NCBI RefSeq assembly: GCF_014250475.1
Contig: NZ_CP060204.1
Coordinates: forward strand, 2,121,001 to 2,185,000
From: Selenomonas timonae
Lineage (GTDB): Bacteria; Bacillota; Negativicutes; Selenomonadales; Selenomonadaceae
Direction of reading: 5' to 3'
DNA: 64,000 bases
Shown here: piece by piece, positions 9,252-17,952 of the stretch
Layout of the letters: the number at the start of each line of letters is the position of its first letter
How positions within the stretch are numbered: the first letter of the stretch is position 1
Program-made: the position numbers and the translations under genes
Notes under the pieces: generated by a model
What the model was told of the DNA's origin: nothing
Seen by the model: the letters and a program-made list of their open reading frames with translations, nothing else
The model's database searches: none

Positions 9252-9808
9252 CTGAAACTCTCCTCGGAGGCTGCGGACGATCCTTGCCTTTTGCTCTGCA
9301 TCTTTTCCTGCAGACGCAGCCTCCTGAGTTCTTTTAAATAGGCGACCTCGATGCGCAGTTTCAGATTCTCATCCTGCAGGGCTTTGAGTTGCTGCGCGGT
9401 CTCGTCTTGTGGGAGGTCTTTTGTTTGCTCTTTTTTCTTTCTTGGCATAGCGGGGGCTCTTCCTTTCGGTTTTGGTCTTAGGGCATCTACGCCGCCGTTG
9501 CGATATTCCTTTGTCCAACGCGCAAGGAGGGACGGATTGTTCAGACCAAACGCGATAGCTACCTCTTGATAGGATGCCTCTGTTGACAGATAACATTCTA
9601 CCGCAGAACACTTAAATTCGAAAGTGTATGTTTGCTGTGCACGGGAGCGTCGGAGTCCATCGTCACCGAATGCCTGATAAGCCTTTACCCATTCCTCAAT
9701 GGATTTGCGCGAAACATGATAGAGCTTCGATAGTGTTTCATAGCCTCCGTGTCCTGCAAGATATTCCTGCACAACCTTCAGCTTACACTCTGTACTGTAT
9801 TTTGCCAT
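9248..9808 (-). CDS. IS3-family transposase OrfA (HTH, DNA binding)
   Basis: This is the DNA-binding part of the transposase, at 186 aa. The N-terminus MAKYSTECKLKVVQEYLAGHGGYETLSKLYHVSRKSIEEW is a helix-turn-helix. A second HTH-like segment follows (YQEVAIAFGLNNPSLLARW). The C-terminus is a Lys/Leu-rich coiled coil (LKALQDENLKLRIEVAYLKEL), as in IS150-group OrfA proteins. The start ATG has GGGGG 7 bases upstream, inside the stem of a hairpin at the element's right end. Its stop overlaps the orfB TTG. A slippery AAAAG lies about 40 bases before the stop. Confidence 0.92.
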   Translation of the reverse strand: MAKYSTECKLKVVQEYLAGHGGYETLSKLYHVSRKSIEEWVKAYQAFGDDGLRRSRAQQTYTFEFKCSAVECYLSTEASYQEVAIAFGLNNPSLLARWTKEYRNGGVDALRPKPKGRAPAMPRKKKEQTKDLPQDETAQQLKALQDENLKLRIEVAYLKELRRLRLQEKMQSKRQGSSAASEESFS

Positions 9809-9815
9809 TACAATA

Positions 9816-9854
9816 CCCCCAAAAGTTAGATTCTCTAAGTCTAACTTTTGGGGG
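9816..9854 (-). promoter_or_regulatory. Hairpin at IS right end covering the orfA ribosome site
   Basis: CCCCCAAAAGTTAGA (9816-9830) and TCTAACTTTTGGGGG (9840-9854) are perfect 15-base inverted arms with a 9-base loop. The minus-strand 3' arm carries the GGGGG ribosome site of orfA. RNA read through from outside would fold and hide it. Confidence 0.75.
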
Positions 9855-9862
9855 TCAGGTCA
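9837..9862 (-). repeat. IS right terminal inverted repeat
   Basis: Read inward on the minus strand: TGACC, then TGACCCCCAAAAGTTAGAC, then TT. It is the partner of the left repeat at 8346-8371 and also supplies one arm of the orfA hairpin. Confidence 0.8.
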
Positions 9863-9893
9863 GAGCGCTGCGGGTTTTTCATGTAAAAAGCTC

Positions 9894-10382
9894 TTATTCC
9901 TCTATAAAGTACTTCATCGATGTTTTCTTCCACTCTTTCTTGGTGTAGAGCATACGGCGGTCGTCGATGCCCGTGGCGTCGGCAAGCTCTGCGGCGATCG
10001 CCTCACATTCCTCACGGCTGTAGCCGTGGATCATCGTGTAGAGGTTATACTGCCAGTCTGCTTCGCGGTTGCGGTCATAGCAATGCGAGACACGCGGATG
10101 CTCCGCCATGCGCCGCGCAACCTCATCCACGCGTTCATCGGGCACATTCCAGACGCAGAGGCAGTTCGCGGTAAAGCCCACCTCGCGATGGCGCAGGACA
10201 GCCCCTATCTTGCGGATCTTCTTCTCCTCGCGCATGGCGGCAATGCGGGCAAGAAGCTGTTCCTCGGTAATGCCGATCTCTGCAGCGAGCACCTTGTACG
10301 GCTCTGCAACAAGCGGGAACTCCCCTTGCAGGAGACGGACGATCTTGCGATCGAGTTCGCTGAGCTCTATTTCTTCTATCAT
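9894..10382 (-). CDS. ahbB: Siroheme decarboxylase subunit AhbB (Lrp/AsnC family)
   Basis: Together with AhbA this removes two acetate carboxyls from siroheme to give didecarboxysiroheme. That is an intermediate of the alternative heme route and of heme d1. The 162-aa protein has an AsnC-type HTH (LSELDRKIVRLLQGEFPLVAEPYKVLA, residues 8-34) and the family segment EKKIRKIGAVLRHREVGF around residue 60. Its later region, WNVPDERVDEVARRMAEHPRVSHCYDR, is an RAM-like ligand domain. It lies 21 bases after ahbA's end. The IS has inserted beyond its 3' end. The family call rests on the paired arrangement and these segments. A transcriptional Lrp regulator is less likely but not excluded. Confidence 0.82.
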   Translation of the reverse strand: MIEEIELSELDRKIVRLLQGEFPLVAEPYKVLAAEIGITEEQLLARIAAMREEKKIRKIGAVLRHREVGFTANCLCVWNVPDERVDEVARRMAEHPRVSHCYDRNREADWQYNLYTMIHGYSREECEAIAAELADATGIDDRRMLYTKKEWKKTSMKYFIEE

Positions 10383-10403
10383 AGATTGACCTTCCCTATC
10401 CGC

Positions 10404-10862
10404 TCAGTTCAGCTTGAACTGTACGTTGATCTTATAGCGTTTATTCGACTTGAGACTCATCAGACGCTCCACACCCGGCAGGGCGGTGACATCGGCGAGT
10501 ATCTTCTCCTCCGCATGACGCGACGGCGTCAGGAGGGTAAACCAGAGGTTGTATTTCCCCTCACGCTCATAGTTGTGCGTCGCCCCCGCATAGCGATTGA
10601 TCGCTGCCGCGACATCGGCGATGTGCTCCTCCGCAACGCGCAGGGCAATCAGCGTGCCGTGATAGCCAAGCTGCTCGGAGTTGAAAAACGTGCCAATGCG
10701 GCGCAGATACCCCTCGCGTTTCAGATCATCCAGACGGCTGAGCACATGCTCCTCCGTCGTCTCAAGCATTTCACCCAAACGCGCAAACGGCCGCGAACAC
10801 ACGGGCAGGTTTCCCTGCACGAGGTTCAGCAGCCGTTTGTCAAAATCCGTAAGCGCAGTCAT
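10404..10862 (-). CDS. ahbA: Siroheme decarboxylase subunit AhbA (Lrp/AsnC family)
   Basis: This is the partner subunit of AhbB. It opens MTALTDFDKRLLNLVQGNLPVCSRPFARLGEMLE, an AsnC-type HTH. It continues with REGYLRRIGTFFNSEQLGYHGTL and a C-terminal ligand domain (THNYEREGKYNLWFTLL), the second half of the AhbA/B signature. I chose the ATG at 10862 (152 aa). GGGGG lies 9 bases upstream, and a GTG directly before it is equally possible. An upstream in-frame extension to 10943 is Arg/Cys-rich and looks non-coding. No ahbC, ahbD or other heme d1 genes are in the window. Confidence 0.82.
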   Translation of the reverse strand: MTALTDFDKRLLNLVQGNLPVCSRPFARLGEMLETTEEHVLSRLDDLKREGYLRRIGTFFNSEQLGYHGTLIALRVAEEHIADVAAAINRYAGATHNYEREGKYNLWFTLLTPSRHAEEKILADVTALPGVERLMSLKSNKRYKINVQFKLN

Positions 10863-10888
10863 CACAAACAACCCCCATAATACACAGC

Positions 10889-10960
10889 GCGGAACACTTC
10901 TGCACCCGCAGATTTCCGCCTTGCTCAGGGGCTTGGCACGCACGCAGCAAGCGTCCGTGC
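10889..10960 (-). other. Possible structured leader upstream of ahbA
   Basis: The 139 bases between engB and ahbA contain two stems: GCGGAA/TTCCGC (10889-10919, with an inner TGC/GCA pairing) and GCACG/CGTGC (10936-10960). No U-run follows. The region could be a regulatory leader or simple spacer. I do not recognise a known riboswitch. Confidence 0.3.
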
Positions 10961-11001
10961 TTGGGGCACAAAATATGAACCGAATTCATTTCTTTCTGTG
11001 C

Positions 11002-11625
11002 CTATTCTACCAGATATTCAGCCATCACGTCAAGTAAATCTGAACGCCCTTCATTTTTTGGCGAGGCATAGGGGAGAATGGTCAGCTCGGGCACGCCGAG
11101 TTTTTTTTGAATCGCTGCAATCTGTGCATTGCGTGCATTCTTCCCAATCTTGTCCGCCTTTGTTGCAATGACGAGCACGGGGATGTCATGTTCCACAAGC
11201 CACGAAAACATACGGCAGTCGGACTCCATCGGTGTGTGCCGGATGTCGAGCAGGAGGCAGACAAAGCGCAGCTCCTCGGCATGAAGGAAATACTCCTCGA
11301 TGAACTTCGCCCATGTCTTGCGGCTCTCGCGCCCAACCTTTGCATAGCCATAGCCCGGTAGATCGACGAGGTGAACGGGGTGCCGCTCCTCTCCCCCATC
11401 GATCCGCAAAAGCAGCTCATAGAAGTTGATGGTCTGCGTCTTACCCGGTTTCGAGGAAACGCGCGCGAGCTGACGGATGCGTGTCAGCGAGTTGATGAGG
11501 GAGGATTTCCCGACGTTAGAGCGTCCAATAAAAGCAACGGCGGGACGGCGCTCCTCAGGGTACTGATCGCACCGCACGGCGGAGGCGAGGTAGGTCGCCT
11601 TCGTAATCACAACATGTTCGGTCAA
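11002..11625 (-). CDS. engB: Ribosome biogenesis GTPase EngB (YsxC/YihA)
   Basis: This is a small GTPase needed for assembly of the large ribosomal subunit. The G1 motif is GRSNVGKS at residues 34-41, G3 is DLPGYGYA and G4 is TKAD. The LARVSSKPGKTQTINFY segment is the switch I region typical of the family. At 207 aa it has the usual length. It follows lon at 14 bases, the same neighbour order seen in many Firmicutes (clpX-lon-engB), so it is probably co-transcribed with lon. The identification is secure. Confidence 0.97.
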   Translation of the reverse strand: MTEHVVITKATYLASAVRCDQYPEERRPAVAFIGRSNVGKSSLINSLTRIRQLARVSSKPGKTQTINFYELLLRIDGGEERHPVHLVDLPGYGYAKVGRESRKTWAKFIEEYFLHAEELRFVCLLLDIRHTPMESDCRMFSWLVEHDIPVLVIATKADKIGKNARNAQIAAIQKKLGVPELTILPYASPKNEGRSDLLDVMAEYLVE

Positions 11626-11639
11626 AACACACCTCCACG

Positions 11640-13955
11640 TTAATTATAGAGGGCGACCCGCAGCACCTCGTCCATATGCGCCACGGGAACGAACTCGAGG
11701 GAGGAGCGTACGGCATCGGGGATGTCCTCGATGTCGCACTCGTTCTCCTGCGGCAGGACGATGGTCTTGACTCCCTCGCGATACGCAGCGAGGGTCTTTT
11801 CCTTCAGTCCGCCGATGGGCAGGACGTTCCCGCGCAGGGTGATCTCCCCCGTCATGGCGACATCAGAGCGCACCTTGCGCCCCGTGAGCGCGGAGATCAT
11901 CGCCGTTGCCATCGTGATGCCGGCGGACGGACCGTCCTTCGGGATCGCGCCCTCGGGCAGGTGGATGTGGATGTCGTCCTTCTCATAGAAGTCCTCGGCG
12001 AGATGGAGCGCATCCGCACGGCTGCGCACATAGGAGAGTGCTGCCTGCGCCGATTCCTGCATGACATCGCCGAGCTGTCCCGTGAGGATGAGCTTGCCCT
12101 TGCCGCGCAGGATGTTGACCTCCGTGCGCAGGACATCGCCGCCAACCTCTGTCCACGCGAGTCCCGTCACAACGCCGACCAGCGGCTTCTTCTCCTGCTT
12201 TGCGGCATGGTACTTCGGACGCTCGAGGAAGTCCGTGAGATTCGCCTTCGTCACGGCGATCGGCGGCTTCTCATCGGCGACAATCCTGCGCGCCGCCTTG
12301 CGGCAGATCTGCCCGATGACGCGCTCGAGCTCACGTACACCCGCCTCGCGTGTATAGGAGCGGATGATCTCCGCCCAGATACCCGCGCTGATGCGGATAT
12401 CCTTCGCCTTGAGTCCGTTCTGTGTACGCTGACGCGGCAGGAGGTGACGCCGCGCAATCTCGATCTTTTCGAGTTCAGTATAGCTCGAGAGATTCAGAAT
12501 CTCCATGCGGTCGCGCAGGGGCGCGGGAATCTTGGAGGGATTGTTCGCCGTCACAATCCAGAAGACGCGCGAGAGGTCAAACGGCAGCTCGACGAAGTGG
12601 TCGCTAAATGTACAGTTCTGTGCGGGATCGAGCACCTCGAGGAGCGCCGCCGAGGGATCACCGTGGAAGTCCATCGCAATCTTGTCAACCTCATCCAGAA
12701 GAAAGACGGGGTTGCGCGTACCCGCGCGGCGAATGCCCTCAAGGATGCGCCCCGGCATTGCACCGACGTAGGTGCGCCTGTGTCCGCGAATCTCCGCCTC
12801 GTCGCGAATGCCGCCGAGCGAGATGCGGATGAATTTACGCCCCATCGCGCGCGCAATCGACGCACCAAGTGAGGTCTTGCCGACGCCGGGCGCACCGACG
12901 AGGCAGAGGATCGGTGCATTCTGCTCGGGCGCAAGCCGCCGAACGGCGAGGTAGTCGAGGATGCGCTCCTTGATCTTTTCGAGTCCGTAGTGATCGTGCT
13001 CCAAGATCTCCGCAGCCTCCGTCATGTCGACGTGCTCCTCGGTCATCTCCGACCACGGCAACTCTACAAGCACATCCAGATAGTTGCGGATAACGCCCAC
13101 CTCGGCGCTCATCGACGGGCTCATGTCGAGGCGGTGAATCTCGCGCTCGATTGCCTCACGCACAGCATCGGGAAACTCCTTCGACGCAAGTGCCTCGCGA
13201 TAGCGATCCACCTCAGCCGCTTTGTCCTCATCGTCGCCAAGCTCCTTGCGGATCGCCTTGATCTGCTCGCGCAGGTAGAAGTCGCGCTGCACCTTGTCCA
13301 TCTGCTTGCGCACGCGGCGGTTGATCTCGCTCTCGATACCCATGATGTCGAGCTCGTGCATGAGTGCCTGATAGAGGCGTTCAAGGCGCGCACGTACGTC
13401 AATCGCGGCAAGGATTTCCTGTCGCACATCGTGCTTCAGGCTCAGATGACTTGCAATGATGTCCGCAAGCCGCCCCATATCCTCCATGATGGAAATTGAG
13501 ACGAGTGCCTCGGGCGGAATCTTGTGTGAGAGCTTCACCCACTCCTCGAACTTGCTCGTGACACCGTGGACAAGAGCCTCCATATCCTTCGTCTGCTCCC
13601 CATCCTCCGGCTCGTCGATCACGCGCACGTCTGCCTCTGCATAGGTCTCGCCCTCGCGGATGGCAAGAATCTCGGCGCGCTTCTGCCCATCGACGAGGAT
13701 GCGCAGGACGCCCTCGGGCATGCGCAGGAACTGTCGGATCTCGGCAACAGCCCCGACCTCATAGAGGTCAGATGCGGTCGGATCATCGCACTCCGGATCG
13801 CGCTGCGAGACGACAAGGATGCGGCTGTCGCCTGCAATCGCCGACTCAATCGCTGCAACCGAGCGATCGCGCCCGACATCGAGGTTGACCATCATATGCG
13901 GATAGAGGACAAGACCGCGCAGCGGGAGCAGAGGAAGTGTTTCTTTCTCGGACAT
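11640..13955 (-). CDS. lon: ATP-dependent protease La (Lon)
   Basis: This is a cytosolic AAA+ serine protease that degrades misfolded and short-lived proteins. The domain order is an N-terminal LON substrate domain ([15 protein letters not shown] onward), a coiled coil, an AAA+ module (Walker [11 protein letters not shown], then FLLDEVDKI), and a C-terminal protease domain. The catalytic Ser is in [13 protein letters not shown], followed by the Lys-bearing [12 protein letters not shown] chose the ATG at 13955 (771 aa) because GGAAGGAAA lies just upstream. A start 5 codons earlier is poorer. A terminator separates it from clpX upstream, so lon-engB may have some independent transcription. Confidence 0.98.
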   Translation of the reverse strand: MSEKETLPLLPLRGLVLYPHMMVNLDVGRDRSVAAIESAIAGDSRILVVSQRDPECDDPTASDLYEVGAVAEIRQFLRMPEGVLRILVDGQKRAEILAIREGETYAEADVRVIDEPEDGEQTKDMEALVHGVTSKFEEWVKLSHKIPPEALVSISIMEDMGRLADIIASHLSLKHDVRQEILAAIDVRARLERLYQALMHELDIMGIESEINRRVRKQMDKVQRDFYLREQIKAIRKELGDDEDKAAEVDRYREALASKEFPDAVREAIEREIHRLDMSPSMSAEVGVIRNYLDVLVELPWSEMTEEHVDMTEAAEILEHDHYGLEKIKERILDYLAVRRLAPEQNAPILCLVGAPGVGKTSLGASIARAMGRKFIRISLGGIRDEAEIRGHRRTYVGAMPGRILEGIRRAGTRNPVFLLDEVDKIAMDFHGDPSAALLEVLDPAQNCTFSDHFVELPFDLSRVFWIVTANNPSKIPAPLRDRMEILNLSSYTELEKIEIARRHLLPRQRTQNGLKAKDIRISAGIWAEIIRSYTREAGVRELERVIGQICRKAARRIVADEKPPIAVTKANLTDFLERPKYHAAKQEKKPLVGVVTGLAWTEVGGDVLRTEVNILRGKGKLILTGQLGDVMQESAQAALSYVRSRADALHLAEDFYEKDDIHIHLPEGAIPKDGPSAGITMATAMISALTGRKVRSDVAMTGEITLRGNVLPIGGLKEKTLAAYREGVKTIVLPQENECDIEDIPDAVRSSLEFVPVAHMDEVLRVALYN

Positions 13956-13980
13956 CGTATTTCCTTCCATCTATATAATG

Positions 13981-14011
13981 AAAAAAGGAGCGCCGCAGTG
14001 CAGGCTCCTTT
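13981..14011 (-). terminator. Terminator after clpX
   Basis: Arms AAAGGAGC (13984-13991) and GCTCCTTT (14004-14011) form a stem followed on the minus strand by a run of T residues. It lies between clpX and lon and probably ends or attenuates the tig-clpP-clpX transcript. Confidence 0.75.
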
Positions 14012-14025
14012 CGTGTAAAGTCGTG

Positions 14026-15291
<1,266 letters not shown>

Positions 15292-15305
15292 CGCGTCACA
15301 CCCCC

Positions 15306-15917
15306 TCAGCCTTTATTCTCTGCGGGTGCCGCCTTCGGACGTGTAACTACCTCGTCAATCAGGCCGTATGCCTTGGCTTCCTCCGCCGACATGAAGTTGT
15401 CACGCTCCGTATCGACATTGATCTTCTCCGGATCCTGCCCCGTGTGCCGTGCAAGGATGTTGTTGCCAACCTCACGCAGGCGCAGAATCTCCTTTGCCTG
15501 AATCTGAATATCGGTCGACTGTCCCTGCGCTCCGCCGAGCGGCTGATGGATCATGATGCGCGCGTGCGGCAGCGCATAGCGTTTCCCCGCAGCGCCCGCC
15601 GTCAGCAGGATGGAGCCCATGCTCGCCGCCTGTCCAATGCAGATTGTAGAGACATCGGGCTTGATGTACTGCATCGTGTCGTAGATGGCAAGACCTGCCG
15701 TCACAACGCCGCCCGGGCTGTTGATGTAGAGGTGGATGTCCTTGTCGGGATCCTCGGACTCGAGGAAGAGCAGCTGCGCCACAACGACGTTTGCCACACT
15801 GTCGTCAATCGGTCCACCAAGAAAGATGATGCGTTCCTTGAGTAGCCGGGAGTAAATATCATAGGCTCGCTCCCCACGGCTCGAGTTCTCCACCACCATT
15901 GGTACATAATAACTCAT
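15306..15917 (-). CDS. clpP: ATP-dependent Clp protease proteolytic subunit ClpP
   Basis: This is the tetradecameric serine peptidase core that works with ClpX and ClpC, both encoded in this window. The catalytic Ser is residue 99 in GQAASMGS and the catalytic His is residue 124 in ARIMIHQP. The NSPGG oxyanion segment is at 66-70. At 203 aa it is full length. It lies 24 bases after tig and 14 before clpX, so one transcript is likely. I see no CtsR-type direct repeat in the short gap before it. Confidence 0.98.
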   Translation of the reverse strand: MSYYVPMVVENSSRGERAYDIYSRLLKERIIFLGGPIDDSVANVVVAQLLFLESEDPDKDIHLYINSPGGVVTAGLAIYDTMQYIKPDVSTICIGQAASMGSILLTAGAAGKRYALPHARIMIHQPLGGAQGQSTDIQIQAKEILRLREVGNNILARHTGQDPEKINVDTERDNFMSAEEAKAYGLIDEVVTRPKAAPAENKG

Positions 15918-15941
15918 ACGTTCCTCCCCACGGGGGATCCC

Positions 15942-17231
15942 TTATGCCGTGATATTGTCCACGATGAACTGCGCCGTCTTCTTGCGCAGCACGGTCGCAG
16001 CAAGGTCACTGACACGCCCCTGCTCCTTGATGATCTTCTGAACCTGCTTGGGCGTTGCACCATAGGACAGCGCCATCGCATAGACCTCCTGATCGAGATC
16101 CCTTCCCTCGACCTTGATCCCCTCAGCCTTTGCGACCTCCTCCAGCATGAGGTCCGTGCGGACGTTCTTCTCCGCCGTCTCGCGATACTCGTCGCGGATG
16201 CGCGCCATATCGAGACCCGCGTACTGGAGATACTGCTCGAGGCTCATTCCCTGCTGCTCGAGACGCATCGCCATCTCCTGAATCATCGCTGTGATGCGGT
16301 TCTCGACCATGACGGGTGGGATCTCCATCGTGCAGTTGTCCGTCGCCATGTCGATTGCCTTTGTGCGGCGCTCTGTCTCTGCCTGACGCTCTGCGCCCGC
16401 CTGGAGGTTCTTGCGGATGTCCTCACGCAGTTCTGCAAGCGTCTCAAACTTGCTCGCCTTCTTCGCGAACTCATCGTTCAGCTCCGGCAGCTCACGCGAC
16501 TTGATGCTGCGGATTGTGCACTTGAACATCGCAGGCTTGCCCTTGAGGTTCTCTGCGTGATACTCCTCGGGGAATGTGACGTTCACCTCACGCTCCTCGC
16601 CAATCTTCGCGCCGATGAGCTGATCCTCAAAGCCCGGGATGAAGCTGCCCGAGCCGATCTGCAACGGGTAATCCTCGCCCTTGCCGCCCTCGAACGCCTC
16701 GCCGTCAACGAAGCCCTCGAAGTCGAGCGTCACAAAGTCATCCTTCTTGACCTCGGCGTCTGCCGGTGCATCCACGAGTGTGCCCTGATGCTGGCGCATG
16801 CCCTCGATCTGACGGTCGATGTCCTCGTCGGACACGGTGACTTCCGGCTTCTCCACCGTCAGCCCCTTGTAGTCACCGAGCGTGACCTCGGGACGCTGCG
16901 TGAACTTCGCCGTAAAGACGACATCCTTGCCCTCCTCGAGGGTCACGATGTCGATCTCGGGACGCGTCACAGGCTCCATGTCCTGCTCCGTCAGTGCATC
17001 CTCAAACGCCTGCTGTGCAACGCCCTCGAATGCCTCCTGCAGGATTGCATCCTTGCCGACAAAATTCTCGACGATCTTGCGCGGTGCCTTGCCCTTGCGG
17101 AATCCGGGGATGTTAATGCGCCCCGAGATGCGCTTTGCCGCGCCGTCCGTCGCCTTCTCCAGCTTCGCCTGCTCAACTTCAATCGTCAGAGTGACCTCGC
17201 GGTTCTCACCATGCTCTGCCGTAACCTTCAT
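15942..17231 (-). CDS. tig: Trigger factor, ribosome-associated chaperone
   Basis: This chaperone binds nascent chains at the ribosome exit tunnel. The N-terminal ribosome-binding domain contains the signature GFRKGKAPRKIVE. The middle FKBP-type prolyl isomerase domain is about residues 150-245 (DFVTLDFEGFVDGEAFEGGKGEDYPLQIGSG). A long helical C-terminal domain ends ATVLRKKTAQFIVDNITA. I chose the ATG at 17231 (429 aa), the usual MKVT opening. A TTG four codons earlier directly abuts GGAGG and is too close to it. It is the first gene of the tig-clpP-clpX run and has a clear promoter. Confidence 0.97.
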   Translation of the reverse strand: MKVTAEHGENREVTLTIEVEQAKLEKATDGAAKRISGRINIPGFRKGKAPRKIVENFVGKDAILQEAFEGVAQQAFEDALTEQDMEPVTRPEIDIVTLEEGKDVVFTAKFTQRPEVTLGDYKGLTVEKPEVTVSDEDIDRQIEGMRQHQGTLVDAPADAEVKKDDFVTLDFEGFVDGEAFEGGKGEDYPLQIGSGSFIPGFEDQLIGAKIGEEREVNVTFPEEYHAENLKGKPAMFKCTIRSIKSRELPELNDEFAKKASKFETLAELREDIRKNLQAGAERQAETERRTKAIDMATDNCTMEIPPVMVENRITAMIQEMAMRLEQQGMSLEQYLQYAGLDMARIRDEYRETAEKNVRTDLMLEEVAKAEGIKVEGRDLDQEVYAMALSYGATPKQVQKIIKEQGRVSDLAATVLRKKTAQFIVDNITA

Positions 17232-17254
17232 TGTATGAAACAACCTCCTGCTTT

Positions 17255-17330
17255 TTTCCTATGGAAACGCCGCATTTCTCGGTGCTTCCCGATATGCGGA
17301 CACGCAAAGAGCGCAACGTCCGCGATTCTA
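17255..17330 (-). other. Structured 5' leader of tig
   Basis: The leader can form two stems on either strand. One pairs GCGGAC with GTCCGC (about 17297-17324, extended by CGC/GCG). An alternative pairs CCGCAT with ATGCGG (about 17268-17299), and the two partly compete. A regulatory role is only a guess. Confidence 0.3.
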
Positions 17331-17335
17331 TCTGT

Positions 17336-17364
17336 ATGGTATCACAAAAACGCCAAAATGACAA
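17336..17364 (-). promoter_or_regulatory. Sigma-A promoter of tig
   Basis: On the minus strand, TTGTCA (17364-17359) and TACCAT (17341-17336) are spaced 17 bases apart, about 105 bases before the tig start. Confidence 0.6.
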
Positions 17365-17370
17365 GATAAC

Positions 17371-17952
17371 TTATTTCAATAGCTCCGTCATGCGCGGGAG
17401 AGGCTCAGAGAGATCCATATGCCCCGAGAGCGTCTCCACGGGTGCCCCGTCGATGAGGATCTGAACCTTCTGCACCTCGGGGAAATCCGTGAGCGTGTTC
17501 ACAATCGAGCCGATGAGCATCTCTTCTCCTGTCGAGCCACCGCTGAAGTTCGCCTGCATCTCCTTGGAGAAGTCCACCGCAGCAACGCCGTCCTTCACCG
17601 TGACGCTGCGCAGCTTTGCCTTCTTCGGGATGACGTTGGTCTGCCCCTTCTCCTTTGTACCCGTGAGGAGTGACTTCAGCGCCGCTGTGTACTTGTCATC
17701 CTTCTCCGTGTTCACCGTACGGCTGACAGCAACCAGACCCGTCCCGTCACTGCGCGCATAGTAGACGTTCACCTTGACTTCCTTTGGCACCGCTGCCGCA
17801 GGTGTCTCCTTATCTTTCGTCTGCTCCGTCTGCGCAGGGCTGTCGTTCTGCGCCTTCTGCTCATCCGCGCATCCCGCCCCGAGGGCGATCAAGGCTGCAC
17901 AGGCAAGCGAAGCGAGTGTGTATGTCATCGTTTTGCATCGCATCAACATCAC
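17371..17952 (-). CDS. GerMN-domain lipoprotein
   Basis: This is a predicted lipoprotein with a GerMN domain, a fold first known from spore germination protein GerM but also found in non-sporulating bacteria. The N-terminus MTYTLASLACAALIALGAGC ends in a lipobox with Cys about residue 28. A Gln/Lys/Thr-rich linker precedes the domain (VNVYYARSDGTGLVAVSRTV ... ALKSLLTGTKE ... VAAVDFSKEMQANFSGGSTGEEMLIGSIVNTL). It begins at a GTG overlapping the amidase stop (GTGA), so the two are translationally coupled. That coupling suggests a wall-related role. It does not by itself imply sporulation. Confidence 0.85.
   Translation of the reverse strand: MMLMRCKTMTYTLASLACAALIALGAGCADEQKAQNDSPAQTEQTKDKETPAAAVPKEVKVNVYYARSDGTGLVAVSRTVNTEKDDKYTAALKSLLTGTKEKGQTNVIPKKAKLRSVTVKDGVAAVDFSKEMQANFSGGSTGEEMLIGSIVNTLTDFPEVQKVQILIDGAPVETLSGHMDLSEPLPRMTELLK

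Larger units (their letters stand above)
8346..9862 (-). mobile_element. IS3-family insertion sequence (IS150-like), about 1.5 kb
   Basis: The element spans two overlapping transposase frames bounded by imperfect terminal inverted repeats of about 26 bases. Both ends share TGACCCCSAAAAGTTAGAC, and both outermost ends read TG. I cannot find a clean target duplication: the flanks are AAG on the left and GAG on the right. The flanking DNA, rejoined, forms a terminator-like hairpin (GAAAACCCG before, CGGGTTTTTC after). The element therefore seems to have landed in the loop of the terminator between the converging fprA and ahb genes. Both frames look intact, so it may still be active. Confidence 0.93.

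Noticed and set aside
8340-9870. Target-site duplication of the IS element
   Set aside because: The 3-4 bases on each side (AAG and GAG) do not match, so no duplication is claimed.
10863-10943. N-terminal extension of AhbA from 10943
   Set aside because: The extra 27 residues are Arg/Cys-rich and unlike the family. The ribosome site supports the start at 10862.
17371-17952. GerMN protein as evidence of sporulation
   Set aside because: GerMN domains are widespread in non-sporulating bacteria, and no other sporulation gene is in the window.
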